This document shows positions 22,960 through 35,091 of a stretch of 64,000 nt of DNA, in pieces. Made by a program: the position numbers and the translations under genes. Source of the DNA: Puccinia triticina (Eukaryota; Basidiomycota; Pucciniomycetes; Pucciniales; Pucciniaceae); assembly GCF_026914185.1 (NCBI RefSeq), contig NC_070566.1:2666001-2730000 (forward strand). Reading direction: 5' to 3'. The notes under the pieces are model-generated. The model was not told the origin of the DNA and did no database searches. It was given only the letters and a program-made list of their open reading frames with translations. The first letter of the stretch is position 1; every line of letters starts with the position of its first letter.

Positions 22960-23696
22960 GCCCCTTTCGCAGTCCCAGACCTCACCCAGATCCCAGACCA
23001 AAAGCTAACTGTATCGCTCCGTTGATTGCAGCACCCAAACCTTCATCGGCAGCCACCCCGGCCAAAGCCAAGACAAAGCCAGCGCTAAAGTTCAAAACCC
23101 TGTACGTCCCGAGATAAGATCGCAGCACTTCTAGCAAGGCTGACTCAATCTTGTTCTTTAAACAGAACACTTGCAGAACGACTCGGCAACAAACCAAAAG
23201 ACACCCTCCTAGACAGGATCACAAACGGTCTAACGACTGGTAAGTGATCCAACGTCCTCAGACCATAGACATACAAAAAGAAAGTACAACAGCTGACTTG
23301 AACAAACTTTGTTTGTCAAGCAGACCAAAACAGCACGACAGAGCTCTGCCGCAGGGACAAAACAAAGATCCTAAACTAGCTTCGTCCCGTACTCGTGAGT
23401 GGGAGACCAGACAAGAAAAACAGAAGAGACGTGCGTTCTCATTGCTAACCAATATGGCTGCATGAACCACAGTTAGTTTCCATAACTAAACCTATCAGCG
23501 AATCCGCACGGAGTTCGTCAAGCTACCACATCCTTGTCTCCCCAGTCAATCCCAGCAACAACTCGAGTCCGCCTCAAGTTGCTTTCAGGTACTACATGCG
23601 CAGACTTTCTTGTTTTACATTATAAGTTGTCTCGAGATTTTAGTTGTACTAGTTTCTGATTGGAATAAATCCTTTTCAGTAGCTCCAATTTTTTCA
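22852..23696 (+). repeat. 3' LTR of the copia element; spliceable extension of the polyprotein
   Basis: The polyprotein frame enters the LTR and meets a stop right after a GTAAGC donor (22949). Removing GT-AG segments 22949-23031, 23102-23165 and 23240-23323 keeps one frame through exons 23032-23101 (APKPSSAATPAKAKTKPALK), 23166-23239 (TLAERLGNKPKDTLLDRI) and 23324 to about 23380. Splicing would therefore give a longer C-terminus. The exon sequence may derive from a captured host gene. Confidence 0.75.
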
Positions 23697-23701
23697 AGCC
23701 C

Positions 23702-24142
23702 AACCTGCTCCGCGAGCAGCATGTCCCTGACCTGCTCCGCGAGCAGGTCAAGCTGCTGGCCGAACAGGTCAACCGGCTGGCCAAGCAGGTACTTGTGCCC
23801 GCTTCGAAGCCGCTACAGGTACCTGCTCGTCGAAAGCACCTGCTTGGCGAGCAGGTCAAATCGCTGGACAAGCAGGTTGGCGAAGCGGGTACAAGTATGT
23901 ACCTGCTCCCTGCTGGCCAAGCGGGTAAACTACAGGTACCTGCTCGGCCAGCAGGACCTGTACTCGCGAGCCCAGCAGGCCAACCTGCTGGCCGAGCAGG
24001 TATTTGTATGTACCCGCTTTGGCAGGAGGTCAACCTGCTGGCCGAGCAAGTTAACGTGCAAGCCAAGCAGGTAAAATTACTGCTTGGCGAGGTGGTCAAA
24101 CTGCTGGCTGAGCACATCAACCGCTGCTTGGAAAGCAGGCCA
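23702..24142. repeat. subterminal palindromic repeats, left arm (continued after the copia)
   Basis: Same CAGGT...ACCTG-type repeats as 17152-17751. Inverted counterpart at about 50916-51297. Confidence 0.75.
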
Positions 24143-24936
24143 AACTGCTGTCCCAGCAGGCCAATCTGTTGTCCCAGCAGGCCAATCTGCTGTCCCAGCA
24201 GGCCAATCTGCTGTCCCAGCAGGCCAATCTACTGTCCCAGCAGGCCAATCTGCTGTCCCAGCAGGCCAATCTGCTGTCCCAGCAGGCCAATCTGCTGTCC
24301 CAGCAGGCCAATCTACTGTCCCAGCAGGCCAATCTGCTGTCCCAGCAGGCCAATCTGCTGTCCCAGCAGGCCAATCTGCTGTCCCAGCAGGCCAATCTGC
24401 TGTCCCAGCAGGCCAATCTGCTGTCCCAGCAGGCCAATCTGCTGTCCCAGCAGGCCAATCTGCTGTCCCAGCAGGCCAATCTGCTGTCCCAGCAGGCCAA
24501 TCTGCTGTCCCAGCAGGCCAATCTGCTGTCCCAGCAGGCCAATCTGCTGTCCCAGCAGGCCAATCTGCTGTCCCAGCAGGCCAATCTGCTGTCCCAGCAG
24601 GCCAATCTGCTGTCCCAGCAGGCCAATCTGCTGTCCCAGCAGGCCAATCTGCTGTCCCAGCAGGCCAATCTGCTGTCCCAGCAGGCCAATCTGCTGTCCC
24701 AGCAGGCCAATCTGCTGTCCCAGCAGGCCAATCTGCTGTCCCAGCAGGCCAATCTGCTGTCCCAGCAGGCCAATCTGCTGTCCCAGCAGGCCAATCTGCT
24801 GTCCCAGCAGGCCAATCTGCTGTCCCAGCAGGCCAATCTGCTGTCCCAGCAGGCCAATCTGCTGTCCCAGCAGGCCAATCTGCTGTCCCAGAAGGCCAAT
24901 CTGCTGTCCCAGCAGGCCAATCTGCTGTCCCAGCAG
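24143..24936. repeat. 21-bp minisatellite, about 38 copies (left arm)
   Basis: The unit is CTGTCCCAGCAGGCCAATCTG, nearly invariant. Because 21 is a multiple of three and the unit lacks stops, five long frames run through it on both strands. These are not genes. The inverted counterpart at about 50800-50905 has only five copies. Confidence 0.95.
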
Positions 24937-25958
24937 GCACCAATTCCACTCACTGAGCTGGAGCAGCATTGTATGCGCAGCACAGCGGTGAGCGCAGCCA
25001 TTTTTTTTTGTAAATGCAGCACTGCAGTTAGCCCTGGGCTTCCCTGCAGTGCAGCGGGCGCAAAGAAAGTGTGGAAGCACAGCATGTGGTGGCTTGGCAA
25101 GTTGGGACCACTGCTCTTATTTTGAAGCATTAGCACAATATTTGTGCTTTTCTTGTGCTTTATAGGGGGGATGAGAAGCGCAGGTATGATGCACGCAGCA
25201 GGAACCCGCTTGAGCTGCCGCTTTTTGGGCTGGCTGTAAAGCAGCCCTCCGCTGCGCTTTGCTTAAACTGTGGTTTTTGAAGCAAAGCAAAGAGCATGCA
25301 ACATTTCTTTAGGCACAAGGGCCAGTCTCTTACCTATTCCAATGAGCAAATGCCCTTTGAACATGGCACATCTTAGGGATGCTCATGTTGCATTTTGTAT
25401 CCAACCTCAATTCTTTCTATTCCCCTTCACTCCACTATTCCTACTTGAATTCACATTCCCCTCCTCCTTCTCCCCCAAATTAAACCATTACATGACATCA
25501 ACCCCATCCCTTGAGAGTCTAGTATGACTAATATACATGACTCAGATAGACAATTGATGACAAGTGCAAGATTGCCAATCAGAGTAATGAGATACATATA
25601 TTTATGCAGCCAAAGGAGGCTACAAGTTAGATACCAGTTTTGGATAAGAATGGTCAGTAGATGAAAGTGGATAGAAGGCCAAGAGCAGCAGAATAGGGGT
25701 GGAAGCCCAAGAGGGGAAAGAAGAGAGGCCATTGGATCAATGGTTATGGTGGGCCGCTACGCTACACTAAACTCCAGGGCATCTTAGCATTAATATAGCA
25801 GAGTTAAAAGTGGCCCTGTTTTCCTGTAGTTTTAAACCAAGCTACTGCCACTGTGCTGTGTCATGCTAAGCTAAAGCGTCTTGAGCGGCAAGATAGGTAA
25901 AATTTTGGCCCGGAATTTGCAGGGTGTTGCCACTGCCAGGCATTTGCAGGGCATTGCG
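24937..25958. repeat. inner arm segment, left copy
   Basis: Inverted copy of 48039-49048 at high identity. It includes the GCAAAGCGCAGCGG-type segment and an AT-rich block with no coding motif. Confidence 0.85.
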
Positions 25959-26154
25959 AGGCAATTGCAGGGCGTTGCCAGGCATTTGCTGGGTGTCGCC
26001 AGGCATTTCCTGGGAGTTTGCAGGAATTGCCAGCAAGGGTGTAAGCGCTGCGCTCCAAAAAGCGCAGCACAGCAGCTTTGGTGGCCGCTGCGCTGCGCTG
26101 AAAGTAGTGGCCACACCCGCTGCACCACCGCTTTTTGGGTCTGGGAAGAAGCGG
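25959..26154. repeat. short GCATTTGC/GCATTGCC array and GC-rich flank
   Basis: A small degenerate array of the 10-bp GGCATTGCCA family, then a palindrome-rich flank ending at GCGG, the target of the next LTR. The right arm lacks this part. Confidence 0.6.
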
Positions 26155-27540
26155 TTTAAGACTCTAAAGTGGTTGTAAAACCCTTTTGCTGAATGGAGAA
26201 GGGGATGATAGAGGTGCAAACTCTGCCCTTCTATACTATCAGATACAAGACCCACCAAGCTAAGCTTGGCAAGTTTTAATCAAGTGATAGGTCTGGTCTA
26301 GTTCCAGATGAGGTTGTTCAATGACAGGTATGTGAAAGATGAGAGAGTTTATAAGGAGCAGAAAGGATGAAAGTTGAATTGATGTTTCTGGTGGGAATTG
26401 AACACAGGCCCTTGAGAGGGTGATATCAAAGGTTGAGAAGAGTGCCTGGGCTGAGAAGGGTATATGTCTCAGTTGGGAGTTGAACCAGGAACCGGGTAAC
26501 TTTCGACAGGAACGTGATATGTCAAGCAGGAGATATGAGAGTTATAAGAGTGAGCTCAGTGGTTATTTGCAAATGTAAGGGCTGTTATGAGGTGTTATAA
26601 GGGTTTTAATAAGGTAATGGTAAGGCTATGGGTGGTATGTAAATAATTGGGGAATACTGAGCTGAGGGAAAAACAACTGGGGGAGAGAGCTCCTTATATA
26701 GACAAATTTGAGGGATTTTAGCTACAAGGGGGACCCTGGATGAGGGATTTTAGCTGGTGGGCTGTGTACAAGTGGTGTCAGAAGATACTAAATACAGGCA
26801 AAAGTGGGGTGAGAAATGAAAGATGATGTGATACTAATGCAAGGAGCGCATAAACAAGGCGGGGAAATGTCAAATACAGGGGTACCTCATGCAAGGGGTG
26901 CATGAGTGGTGTCAGAATAATGCAAGGAGTGCAGAAATGGGGTCAGAAGACTGCAGGCAGCTGCAAGGGGTGCATAAATGAAGCGGGGACATGTCAAATA
27001 CAGAAGAAATGGGGTTGGTCCCCTGCATATGCAGTGGAGATAAGATGGATAGAAAAGAGTATGTGTTTGGCTGGGTCTGATTATGTGTATACCTGGGAAA
27101 AGTGACTTGAGGGGTGTGACAGGTTGATGACTGGGGCTTGCAATGTCCATGAGGGTCCAAGAGGGTGTAACTTTCAATGCAGCGGGGTTCCAGTGACGCT
27201 TTCAGTTGTGACTAGGGGTAAAATTGGCCGTAGAATCCATTTCTGAGGTATTTTTGGTTTTATCTTGAGGCGTATTTGTTGAGATTGTGAAGCCTGTTTG
27301 TAGTCTTTGTATGCTTGTATGTAGATATGCTTCTACCAAGCAGCCCATCACTACTGTCTACCGGCTTCTCACCTGGCCTTCTTCTACTCACTGAATCTAA
27401 TCTATATCTTCACTGTCAAGCCCCTGGCCCTTGATCACTGGTAGCCCCTCAGTTTCAGTCCCTGGTGTCCCTCAACAGTATTGTGAGTAAATATGTAGTA
27501 TAGAAAAAACTTTTGATTTTACACTTTTCCGTCTACCACA
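26155..27540 (-). repeat. solo LTR (minus orientation), TGTGGTAGACGG family
   Basis: Read on the minus strand it starts TGTGGTAGACGG and ends GAGTCTTAAA (mutated CA end). It is flanked by GCGG on both sides (26151-26154 and 27541-27544); AGCGG also fits. Related copies are at 35334-36270 and, interrupted, at 42940-43963. No coding capacity seen. Confidence 0.7.
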
Positions 27541-27858
27541 GCGGGGACCCGTTACTTTTAGCAGTAACACAGCGGAAACATTGTTGCGCTACCGCTTTTT
27601 CAGCTGGCCGCGTAACAGTCCCCCGCTGCCGGCAAAAAAAGTGCAGCACCGTGCAAAGCACAGCTTTTTTGGAGAGCACTGTGTGACACTGAAAGGAGCA
27701 GCCCCGCCCGCTGCGCTACCGCTTTTTGGGTTGGGGAAATATGGGGGCCCACTATTCCCAGCAGTAGCACAGCGTGACTAGCACTGCGCTACCACTTTTT
27801 GGCCTGACTGTGCAGCAGTCCCCCGCTGCACTGCACTAAATGACTGTTTTTGGATTTG
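27541..27858. repeat. inner arm segment, left copy
   Basis: Inverted copy of about 42625-42939, made of CCGCTTTTTGG and GCGCAGC-type repeats. No gene. Confidence 0.75.
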
Positions 27859-29456
27859 CCAGGCATTGCCATGCATTGCCTTGCATTTCCAAGCATTTCC
27901 ATGCATTGCCGTGCATTGTCAGGCATTGCCGTGCATTGTCAGGCATTTCCAGGCATTGTCAGTCATTGCCAGGCATTGTCAGGCATTGCCAGGCATTGTC
28001 AGGCATTGCCAGGCATTGTCAGGCATTGCCAGGCATTGTCAGGCATTGCCAGGCATTGCCAGGCATTGCCAGGCATTGTCAGGCATTGCCAGGCATTGTC
28101 ATGCATTTCCAGGCATTTGCTGGGCATGGACAGGCATTTCCAGGCATTGCCAGGAACTTACCAGGCATTGTTGTGCATTTCCAGGCATTTGCCAGGAACT
28201 TGCCAGGCATTTCCAGGAACTTGCCAGACATTGCCAGGAACTTGCCAGGCATTGCCAGGAACTTGCCAGCCATTGTCGTGCATTTCCAGGCATTTGCCAG
28301 GAAATTGCCAGGAATTGCCGTACATTGCCACACATTGCTGTGCATTGCTAGGCATTCTTCAGGCATTGCCGTGTATTCTCCAGGTATTGTCTTGCATTTC
28401 CCCCATTGCTGTGCATTGCCATGCATTCTCCAGGCATTCCCATGCATTGTGCAGGCATTGCTGTACATCTGCCAGGCATTTCCATGCATTTGCCAGGCAT
28501 TCTCATGCATTGCCAGGAATTGTGGTGCATTTTACAGGCATTTTGGTGCATTTTCTAGGCATTGTGGTTCATTTTCCAGGCATTGTGGTGCATTTGCCAG
28601 GCATTGCCGTGCATTGCCATGAATTTTCCAGCCATTGCTGTTCTTTGCGGTTCATTTCCAGGCATTGCCGTGCATTGCCAGGCATTGCAGTGCATTGCCC
28701 GGCATTGCGCTGCATTGCCAGGCATTGCGGTTCATTGCCCGGCATTGCGCTGCATTGCCAGGCATTGCGGTTCATTGCCCGGCATTGCGCTGCATTGCCA
28801 GGCATTGTGGTTCATTGCCCGGCATTGCGCTGCATTGCCAGGCATTGTGGTTCATTGCCCGGCATTGCGCTGCATTGCCAGGCATTGTGGTGCATTTCCC
28901 GGCATTGCGGTGCATTGCCCGGCATTGCGGTGCATTGCCCGGCATTGCGGTGCATTGCCAGGCATTGCGGTGCATTGCCAGGCATTGCGGTGCATTGCCA
29001 GGCATTGTGGTGCATTTCCCGGCATTGCGGTGCATTGCCCGGCATTGCGGTGCATTGCCCGGCATTGCGGTGCATTGCCAGGCATTGCGGTGCATTGCCA
29101 GGCATTGCGGTGCATTGCCAGGCATTGCGGTGCATTGCCAGGCATTGCGGTGCATTGCCAGGCATTGCGGTGCATTGCCAGGCATTGCGGTGCATTGCCA
29201 GGCATTGCGGTGCATTGCAAGGCATTGCGGTGCATTGCCAGGCATTGCGGTGCATTGCCAGGCATTGCGGTGCATTGCCAGGCATTGCGGTGCATTGCCA
29301 GGCATTGTTGTGCATTGCCTGGCATTGCGCTGCATTGCCAGGCATTGTGGTGCATTTTCCAGGCATTGTGGTGCATTTTCCAGGCATTGTGGTGGATTTG
29401 CCAGGCATTGTGGTGCATTTGCCAGGGCTTGCCGTGCATTTGCCAGGCATTGCCAG
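27859..29456. repeat. 10/20-bp minisatellite GGCATTGCCA, forward orientation
   Basis: A 1.6-kb array. The regular part (about 28880-29300) has the 20-bp unit GGCATTGCGGTGCATTGCCA; the left part is more degenerate. Long frames are open on both strands purely because the unit lacks stops. Confidence 0.95.
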
Positions 29457-29979
29457 CAAGGGTGGGCTACTACGCTATGCTATGCATTAGCGTAGCGGCA
29501 AAAAGCGCCCGCCAATTTTGAGCAGCGTTAGCGCGCTGTTAGCGTCGCTACGCTGCACTAATTTTCAGCGGCGCTAACAGCGCGCCAATTCTTTGTTAGC
29601 GTTAGCGCGCCACTACAGTCGCTACGCTATGCTGCGCTGCGCTACAGCGCTTTCAGAGGAAAAGGTTGCTTTTTTTCCGCTAAAAGCGCTGTAGCGCAGC
29701 GTAGCGCAGCGTAGCGCGCGCTCTTTTGCACCCTGCGTGTGTAGCGTTAGCGCAATTGCGCGCATCTGCGCTAACGCTACACTAACAGCTAAATTAGCTG
29801 CGCACCCTGTGAGCATAGCATTAGCGCAGAGTAGGCGCACTTCTGCTAACGCTACTCTACACCCGGTAACGCTACTCTACAAGTTAGCGGAATTCGGCTA
29901 AAGCTACGCTACAGGTTGGCGGAATTCTTCTACGCTACACCACGCTAACCCTACGGTCAGGGTAGCTGGCCCACCCTTC
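29457..29979. mobile_element. hAT-like MITE in the minisatellite, copy A
   Basis: Ends CAAGGGTGGGC and GCCCACCCTTC are flanked by ATTGCCAG (29449-29456) and AATGCCAG (29980-29987). The 523-bp interior is extremely rich in GTTAGCG and GTAGCG motifs in both orientations and largely self-complementary. Confidence 0.72.
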
Positions 29980-30375
29980 AATGCCAGGAATTGCCAGGTA
30001 TTGCTGTGCATTGCCAGGCATTGCTGTGCATCGCCAGGCATTGCTGTGCATCGCCAGGCATTGCTGTGCATCGCCAGGCATTGCTGTGCATCGCCAGGCA
30101 TTGCTGTGCATTGCCAGGCATTGCTGTGCATTTCCAGGCATTGCTGTGCATTGCCAGGCATTGCCGTGCATTGCCAGGCATTGCTGTGCATTGCCAGGTA
30201 TTGCTGTGCATTGCCAGTCATTGCCGTGCATTGCCGTTCATTTCCAGGCATTGACGTGCATTGCTGTGCATTGCCAGGCATTTCCATGAACTGCCAGTTT
30301 CCAGGCACATCCTGCGCCATAGTGAGTCATTTTCCAGGCATTTTCAAGGCATTGTTGTGCATTTTCCAGGCATTG
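29980..30375. repeat. GGCATTGCCA minisatellite, continued
   Basis: Same family and orientation as 27859-29456, separated from it only by MITE copy A. Confidence 0.9.
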
Positions 30376-30479
30376 ATCCCGGAAAATCTGTGCATGGTTT
30401 CTTCTGCTAGATTTGGGGCTTAGGGTTAGGGAGTTTTTTCCTAAAAAACCTGGGCAAGGCGTGACAATCATCTAGCTCA

Positions 30480-30621
30480 CCCAGATCCCTCGCCAGCTAG
30501 CTCACTCAGCTCCTGCAGCTCCTGCGCCAGCTCACAAAGCTCCCGCGCCAGCTCACGCAGCTCCTGCTCCAGCTCACGCGGCTCCTGCGCCAGCTCATGC
30601 AGCTCCTGCGCCAGCTCACAC
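30480..30621. repeat. 21-bp tandem repeat CAGCTCCTGCGCCAGCTCACG
   Basis: About six degenerate units directly before the inverted-repeat element at 30627. Confidence 0.75.
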
Positions 30622-30626
30622 AGCTG

Positions 30627-33578
30627 TGCAGAGATTACGGTTCCAAACGGATAATGATACCGGTTTTATCAATGCTTTGGGACCGAAGAATCCGGTGGAC
30701 AAAACTCAGTTTGATTCCAAATTCTTTTTGGACATTGTTGTCATCTCTTCTTGTGGGTTTTCAATCATCATCAGATATAACATGCTACATACATTTTTTT
30801 CCTCTCAGAAAATTGCATTCACTTGGTGCTGGGATGAATCCTTGCCCCTGGGGATTCTTTTTGGAATGTATGTATATTGATATATTATTGTATGCCCTCT
30901 TTTGGTTCATGAGGATTGGGAGGCCTACGCAGCAAGGGATCTGTATTAAGTTGGATTGAAGCCTTTTTGTAGCACTATATACAATATGTACCCAGGGAGA
31001 GATATTGCACCTCACGCCTCCAGGGGCCTCCTCTGGTGAAAAGAACCTATCCAGTGGACTAGTCTGACTCAGCATTGGATAGAGTTGACCAATGCCACGT
31101 CGAAAAATCTGACCAGACTAATTTGTTGGAAATGGCATTGGAAGTTTGGCCTATGGCTATGCCGTGTCAGACAAATTCTCTCAAAGGGTAGGTGCCGTGT
31201 GGCATCAGCCTTGTTCTTTGATGCTATGTCAGACTGTAACAGTCTGATTAGATCTAGCTCAGCTGACCAACTGTTCCAGGGTTTTGTGGCCCCTTGGGAG
31301 TTTGTTTAACGGGGTTTTTGCCCCCCTCAATCGAACAATTGGCCAGTACTATCATTGAACCGGCACGGTCCAACATTTCATTGCAGAAAAATAAGTCCAA
31401 TCACATGTTGGACCAAGCAGTTGAGACAACTTGTCCAAAATGGCATCAGAAAACTGTCTGATGCTATGTTGAGCATACCCATCAAACAGGCTTGTCCTGT
31501 AGGAAATTGAGGTCAAGTACTCTATTGCAGCGTAAAAAAAATGCTAATAGTAGTAAAGAACTTGCACAAACAAATAAGAAAACAAATAAAAGATAAGTAG
31601 GAACATAATGGGATAAAAGAGTGAAAACATTATGTACCTTCAGTTGTTCTAGTCCAATCTGCAACTCAAATATTTAGACAATAAAAAGATCTTTTTAGGA
31701 GAGAGAAATAATAACAAGCCTAAGAAAAGAAACAAGATCAATCAGAGTTAGAGAGCAATGAGAGAAGAAAGAAAGACCAGGGGCAGAAGATCGGGTGTAC
31801 CTCCACTTGATTATTTCCGTGATCCTCCTGGATCTTGGCTGTCTAAAGCAAGTGGTAAACATGGATCTAGAAACGGGCAGGTAGGATTTGTTGGCAGTGG
31901 ATTAAGGTATTTTTTTTGGATGCGACAGCGTTTGGGAGTTCGTGGTTCTTGTTGAGTCTGAAGATCTCACACAAGCAATGCGGGGATACAGAAAAACTAT
32001 CAAAAAACGTAAAAATGAAGTATCTTGTATTGGACTGTATTTGCAACAAGACACCAAAGTTTGAGTACATTTGTATAGTATTGGTCTTTGAATACAATAC
32101 AAATAAATAGTATTGGGTGCAAAACAGATACAAATACAGGCAGATACAGATACATTTATTGTATTTGTTTCACCATTGGTCAGAGGGAGTGGTAGGGAGG
32201 TCGTTGGAGGTAAGAAAGAAACACAATGCAAGTTGGGAACTCTCCCCTCAGCCCCAGGGGAACCCCATTGACCCCTCTGAGGAGGAGAGGATCGGGTAGC
32301 TGGACGTCAAGGGCAGGGAAGTCGTCGGGGCTGCCAGGGAGTCGTCTGGGTGGTCAGGAAGTCGTTTGGGTGGCCAAGAAGTTGTTGTAGAGAATAAGAA
32401 GGTTGTTGGTAGGTTAAGAGAGTAGACAACCAATTCCCCCAACATCATCTCCCATAGATTTTTTCATTGCCGCCACAAAATTTTGACTCAACAATGTATT
32501 CCCCCAAGATCCTAACTCTCATGCTTCCTGCTTTGGCCACTGCAGTCACACAATCTTGTGAGGAACAGCGCAGTTGCTTTTGAACCTTGGATCAACTAAA
32601 CCTAAGCCTTATACACGCTTGTTGTCTTCGACATTGGCCGTCGAGCAGGATTTTCTACGCTTCAATCTTTTGCCCTTTGAGTAACCAACTAAACGCTTAA
32701 CTCCCACCACCTCATCTCCCCTTCTCTGGCCACAGATTCTACTTTGCAGTCATAAAACCATATGCTGGCAATTGGAGGCATCCTTTTTTGAGCGTGCTGG
32801 ATCAATGAAACAAAAGTACAACCGGATCACGCAGAAGAAGATAGCCAAACCGACAGAGTTCCTTTGCCGGGGCTTCCCAAAAGAATTTGCTATACGTATG
32901 ATACATTTACACTTCAATTTTTTCCCCTGGGATCTCCCTTTGTTTTCCACTTCAATTTTTTCCCCCTCTCCCTTTATAAATTACCAGAGCAACAATTCTT
33001 TGATTAACCAAACAACTAATTCTCCCAATTAAATCATCATCTCCCGTTCTTTGAACGCTGCGCCAGTTACGCAAATTCTTCCCCCCAGTGGCTTCCTACC
33101 AAGGAGTGGTGCCAACGCTCTTATGCGTTGGGTCATTAGTTTGTTTGATTTCCCACCCCCACTTTCAGGTAGGAATTTTTCCCGGCGACCATTGTTTTCC
33201 CATCTCCCCTCACTCACTCCTGACAAGAAACTGACAGCTTTGGTTTTTGACCTCTCAACAAGATCATGTCCGTCATCTTTGCCCCAAGGATATAGAGAGA
33301 ACTAATTCACAAAAAAGTTTCCCCTTCTGCAACCACTGCAGTGGCACTATTTTCCCAAGAACTGGTGTGGATTGACATGATACTCATCCAAGTCTGTTCT
33401 TTTCCCCATGCCCCCTTCTCTGTTGGGGGCTTCTCCCCTCTCCCTTTTATTCACTAATTACCTAAACATCATTCCCCATTCTTACACCATAGATTCCACC
33501 TGTGGCAATTAAATTCTTTGGTCCCAAACCAATGATAAAGCCGGTATTATGATTGGTTTAGAACTGTAATCTCTGCAG
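30627..33578. mobile_element. 2.95-kb element with ~75-bp inverted ends at the palindrome centre
   Basis: The left end (TGCAGAGATTAC..., 30627 on) and right end (...GTAATCTCTGCAG, to 33578) are diverged inverted copies over about 75 bp, including TTTGGGACC and its complement. A possible 5-bp duplication AGCTG flanks both ends. The AT-rich interior shows no recognisable transposase. Superfamily unknown. Confidence 0.5.
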
Positions 33579-33583
33579 AGCTG

Positions 33584-34439
33584 GATTATCTGTGCTCAAG
33601 CTGGGCCAACCTGCAGTCAGGCCCTAGCTTCAAATCCAGCTAGCGCAATAAATCTGTGATAGTCCAGTTGTTTGCAGCGCAGCTGCAAACCTGCAGAACC
33701 CCCAGGTTGCAAGTTCATGCTAAGAATCAAACTGAAGGTAATTGCAAATTAGATAATTATGTACAAAGAGGGCAAAAAAGACAGAAGGAAAAGGAATATA
33801 CCTGAAGGCAAACACAACAGAGAAGAGCACAACAAAAATGAATGAAGATAGAGGAAGAAAGAAAAGAAGAGCAGACTAAAGAGAACAGGGTCAACGGGAG
33901 GCACATGATACAGAGGAACAAGAGCGCGACATACAACCAAGGAGAATGCTTGATTTGAGGGAGGATTGACTAGCTTTGTGGCTTTGAGGATTTCAAAGAC
34001 GGGTGTGATGACTGTCTTCAGGAGGAATGAATAGTCAGAAAGATTTGATGAGTAGTTGGTGAGACTATTGCTGATGATGTTGAAAAGTTGTTGAGCAGGT
34101 TCCCCAAGGAAAGAGGTAAAATCAAGGAGAAGAGATGATCTTAAGTATGTCGAGGGGAGATGGATTTTGCTGATGGGAAAAGATGAGCAAGACAGATTTG
34201 GAAGGCAAGCAAGCTAGACAACCGAGCAGGTTTGAGCGAGATGAATCAAGATGATGAGCAAGGGAAACAAACTGAGAGACTAGAGGAAAAACAGAGAGAG
34301 TTGTCCAGTTGAGTGACATCAGTGTGACATGTTTGTCACATGATGGAAGCTCAATTTGAGGTGCGGCCTTGACTCTCAACAGTTCAATTCCCACCAGCGC
34401 AACCTGATTATTGGGGGTTAGGGGGCAGGTTTAGGGTTA
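33584..34439. other. no recognisable gene
   Basis: Central, apparently single-copy spacer of the palindrome. Purine-rich stretches occur near 33760-33880. No coding motif seen. Confidence 0.4.
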
Positions 34440-34873
34440 GGAAGTTCCGTGGCATTAGCGTGGAGTAGCGTAGCAGAATTCCGCGAACTTGTAGTATGTT
34501 GTTAGCGGAATTGCTCCTCCTCTGCGCTAACGCTACGCGCACAGGGTGTGCAGCTAATTTAGCTGTTAGAGTAGCGTTAGCGCGGATGCGGGCAATTGCG
34601 CTAACGCTACACACGCAGGGCGCAAAAGAGCGCGCGTTATGCTGCGCTACAGCACTTTTAGCGGAAAAAAGGGCATTTTTTCCGCTGAAGGCGCTGTAGC
34701 ACAGCACAGATTAGCGTAGCGACTGTAGCGGCGCGCTAACGCTAACAGAAAATTGGCGCGCTGTCAGCGCCGCTGAAAATTAGCGCAGCGTAGCGGCGCT
34801 AACAGCGCGCTAAAGCAACTCAAAATTGGCGGGAACTTTTTGCCGCTACACTAACGCGTAGCGTAGTCCCTTG
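34440..34873. mobile_element. hAT-like MITE, truncated copy of the A family
   Basis: Same TAGCG-rich interior and the same CCTTG|CTGGCAAT junction with the minisatellite as copy A. The left end is missing. Confidence 0.6.
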
Positions 34874-35091
34874 CTGGCAATGCACGGCAATGCCTGGCAA
34901 TGAACACCAATGCCTGGAAATGCACAGCAATGCCTCACAATGCAAGGCAATGCACAACAATGCCTGGCAATGCACGGCAATGCACAGCAATGCCTGGCAA
35001 TGCACAGCAATGCCTGGCAATGCACGGCAATGCACAGAAATGCATGACAATGCACGGAAATGCATGGCAATGCACAGCAATGCCTGGAATT
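34874..35091. repeat. minisatellite, reverse orientation (TGGCAATGCC)
   Basis: Same family as 27859-30375 but on the opposite strand, as expected for the right arm of the palindrome. Confidence 0.9.

Larger units (their letters stand above)
17757..23696 (+). mobile_element. full-length Ty1/copia retrotransposon
   Basis: Two 845-bp LTRs (17757-18601 and 22852-23696) start TGTGAGAATAC and end CCAATTTTTTCA. They are flanked by a perfect 5-bp duplication AGCCC (17752-17756 and 23697-23701). The LTRs differ at only about seven positions (about 99% identity), so this is a recent insertion into the left arm of the giant element. One uninterrupted 1435-residue polyprotein lies between them. Confidence 0.95.

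Noticed and set aside
24077..25136. Several 250-400 residue open frames on both strands
   Set aside because: They are translations of the stop-free 21-bp minisatellite and its flanks; every frame is periodic and none has codon bias or a domain.
27840..29521. Cys/His-rich frames up to 546 residues resembling zinc-finger repeats
   Set aside because: They come from the GGCATTGCCA array, which is open in several frames of both strands. The Cys/His pattern is a by-product of the unit.
30417..30430. Telomere-like TTAGGGTTAGGG here and near 34430
   Set aside because: Only two to three units on the same strand in the interior of the palindrome; no array and no chromosome end.
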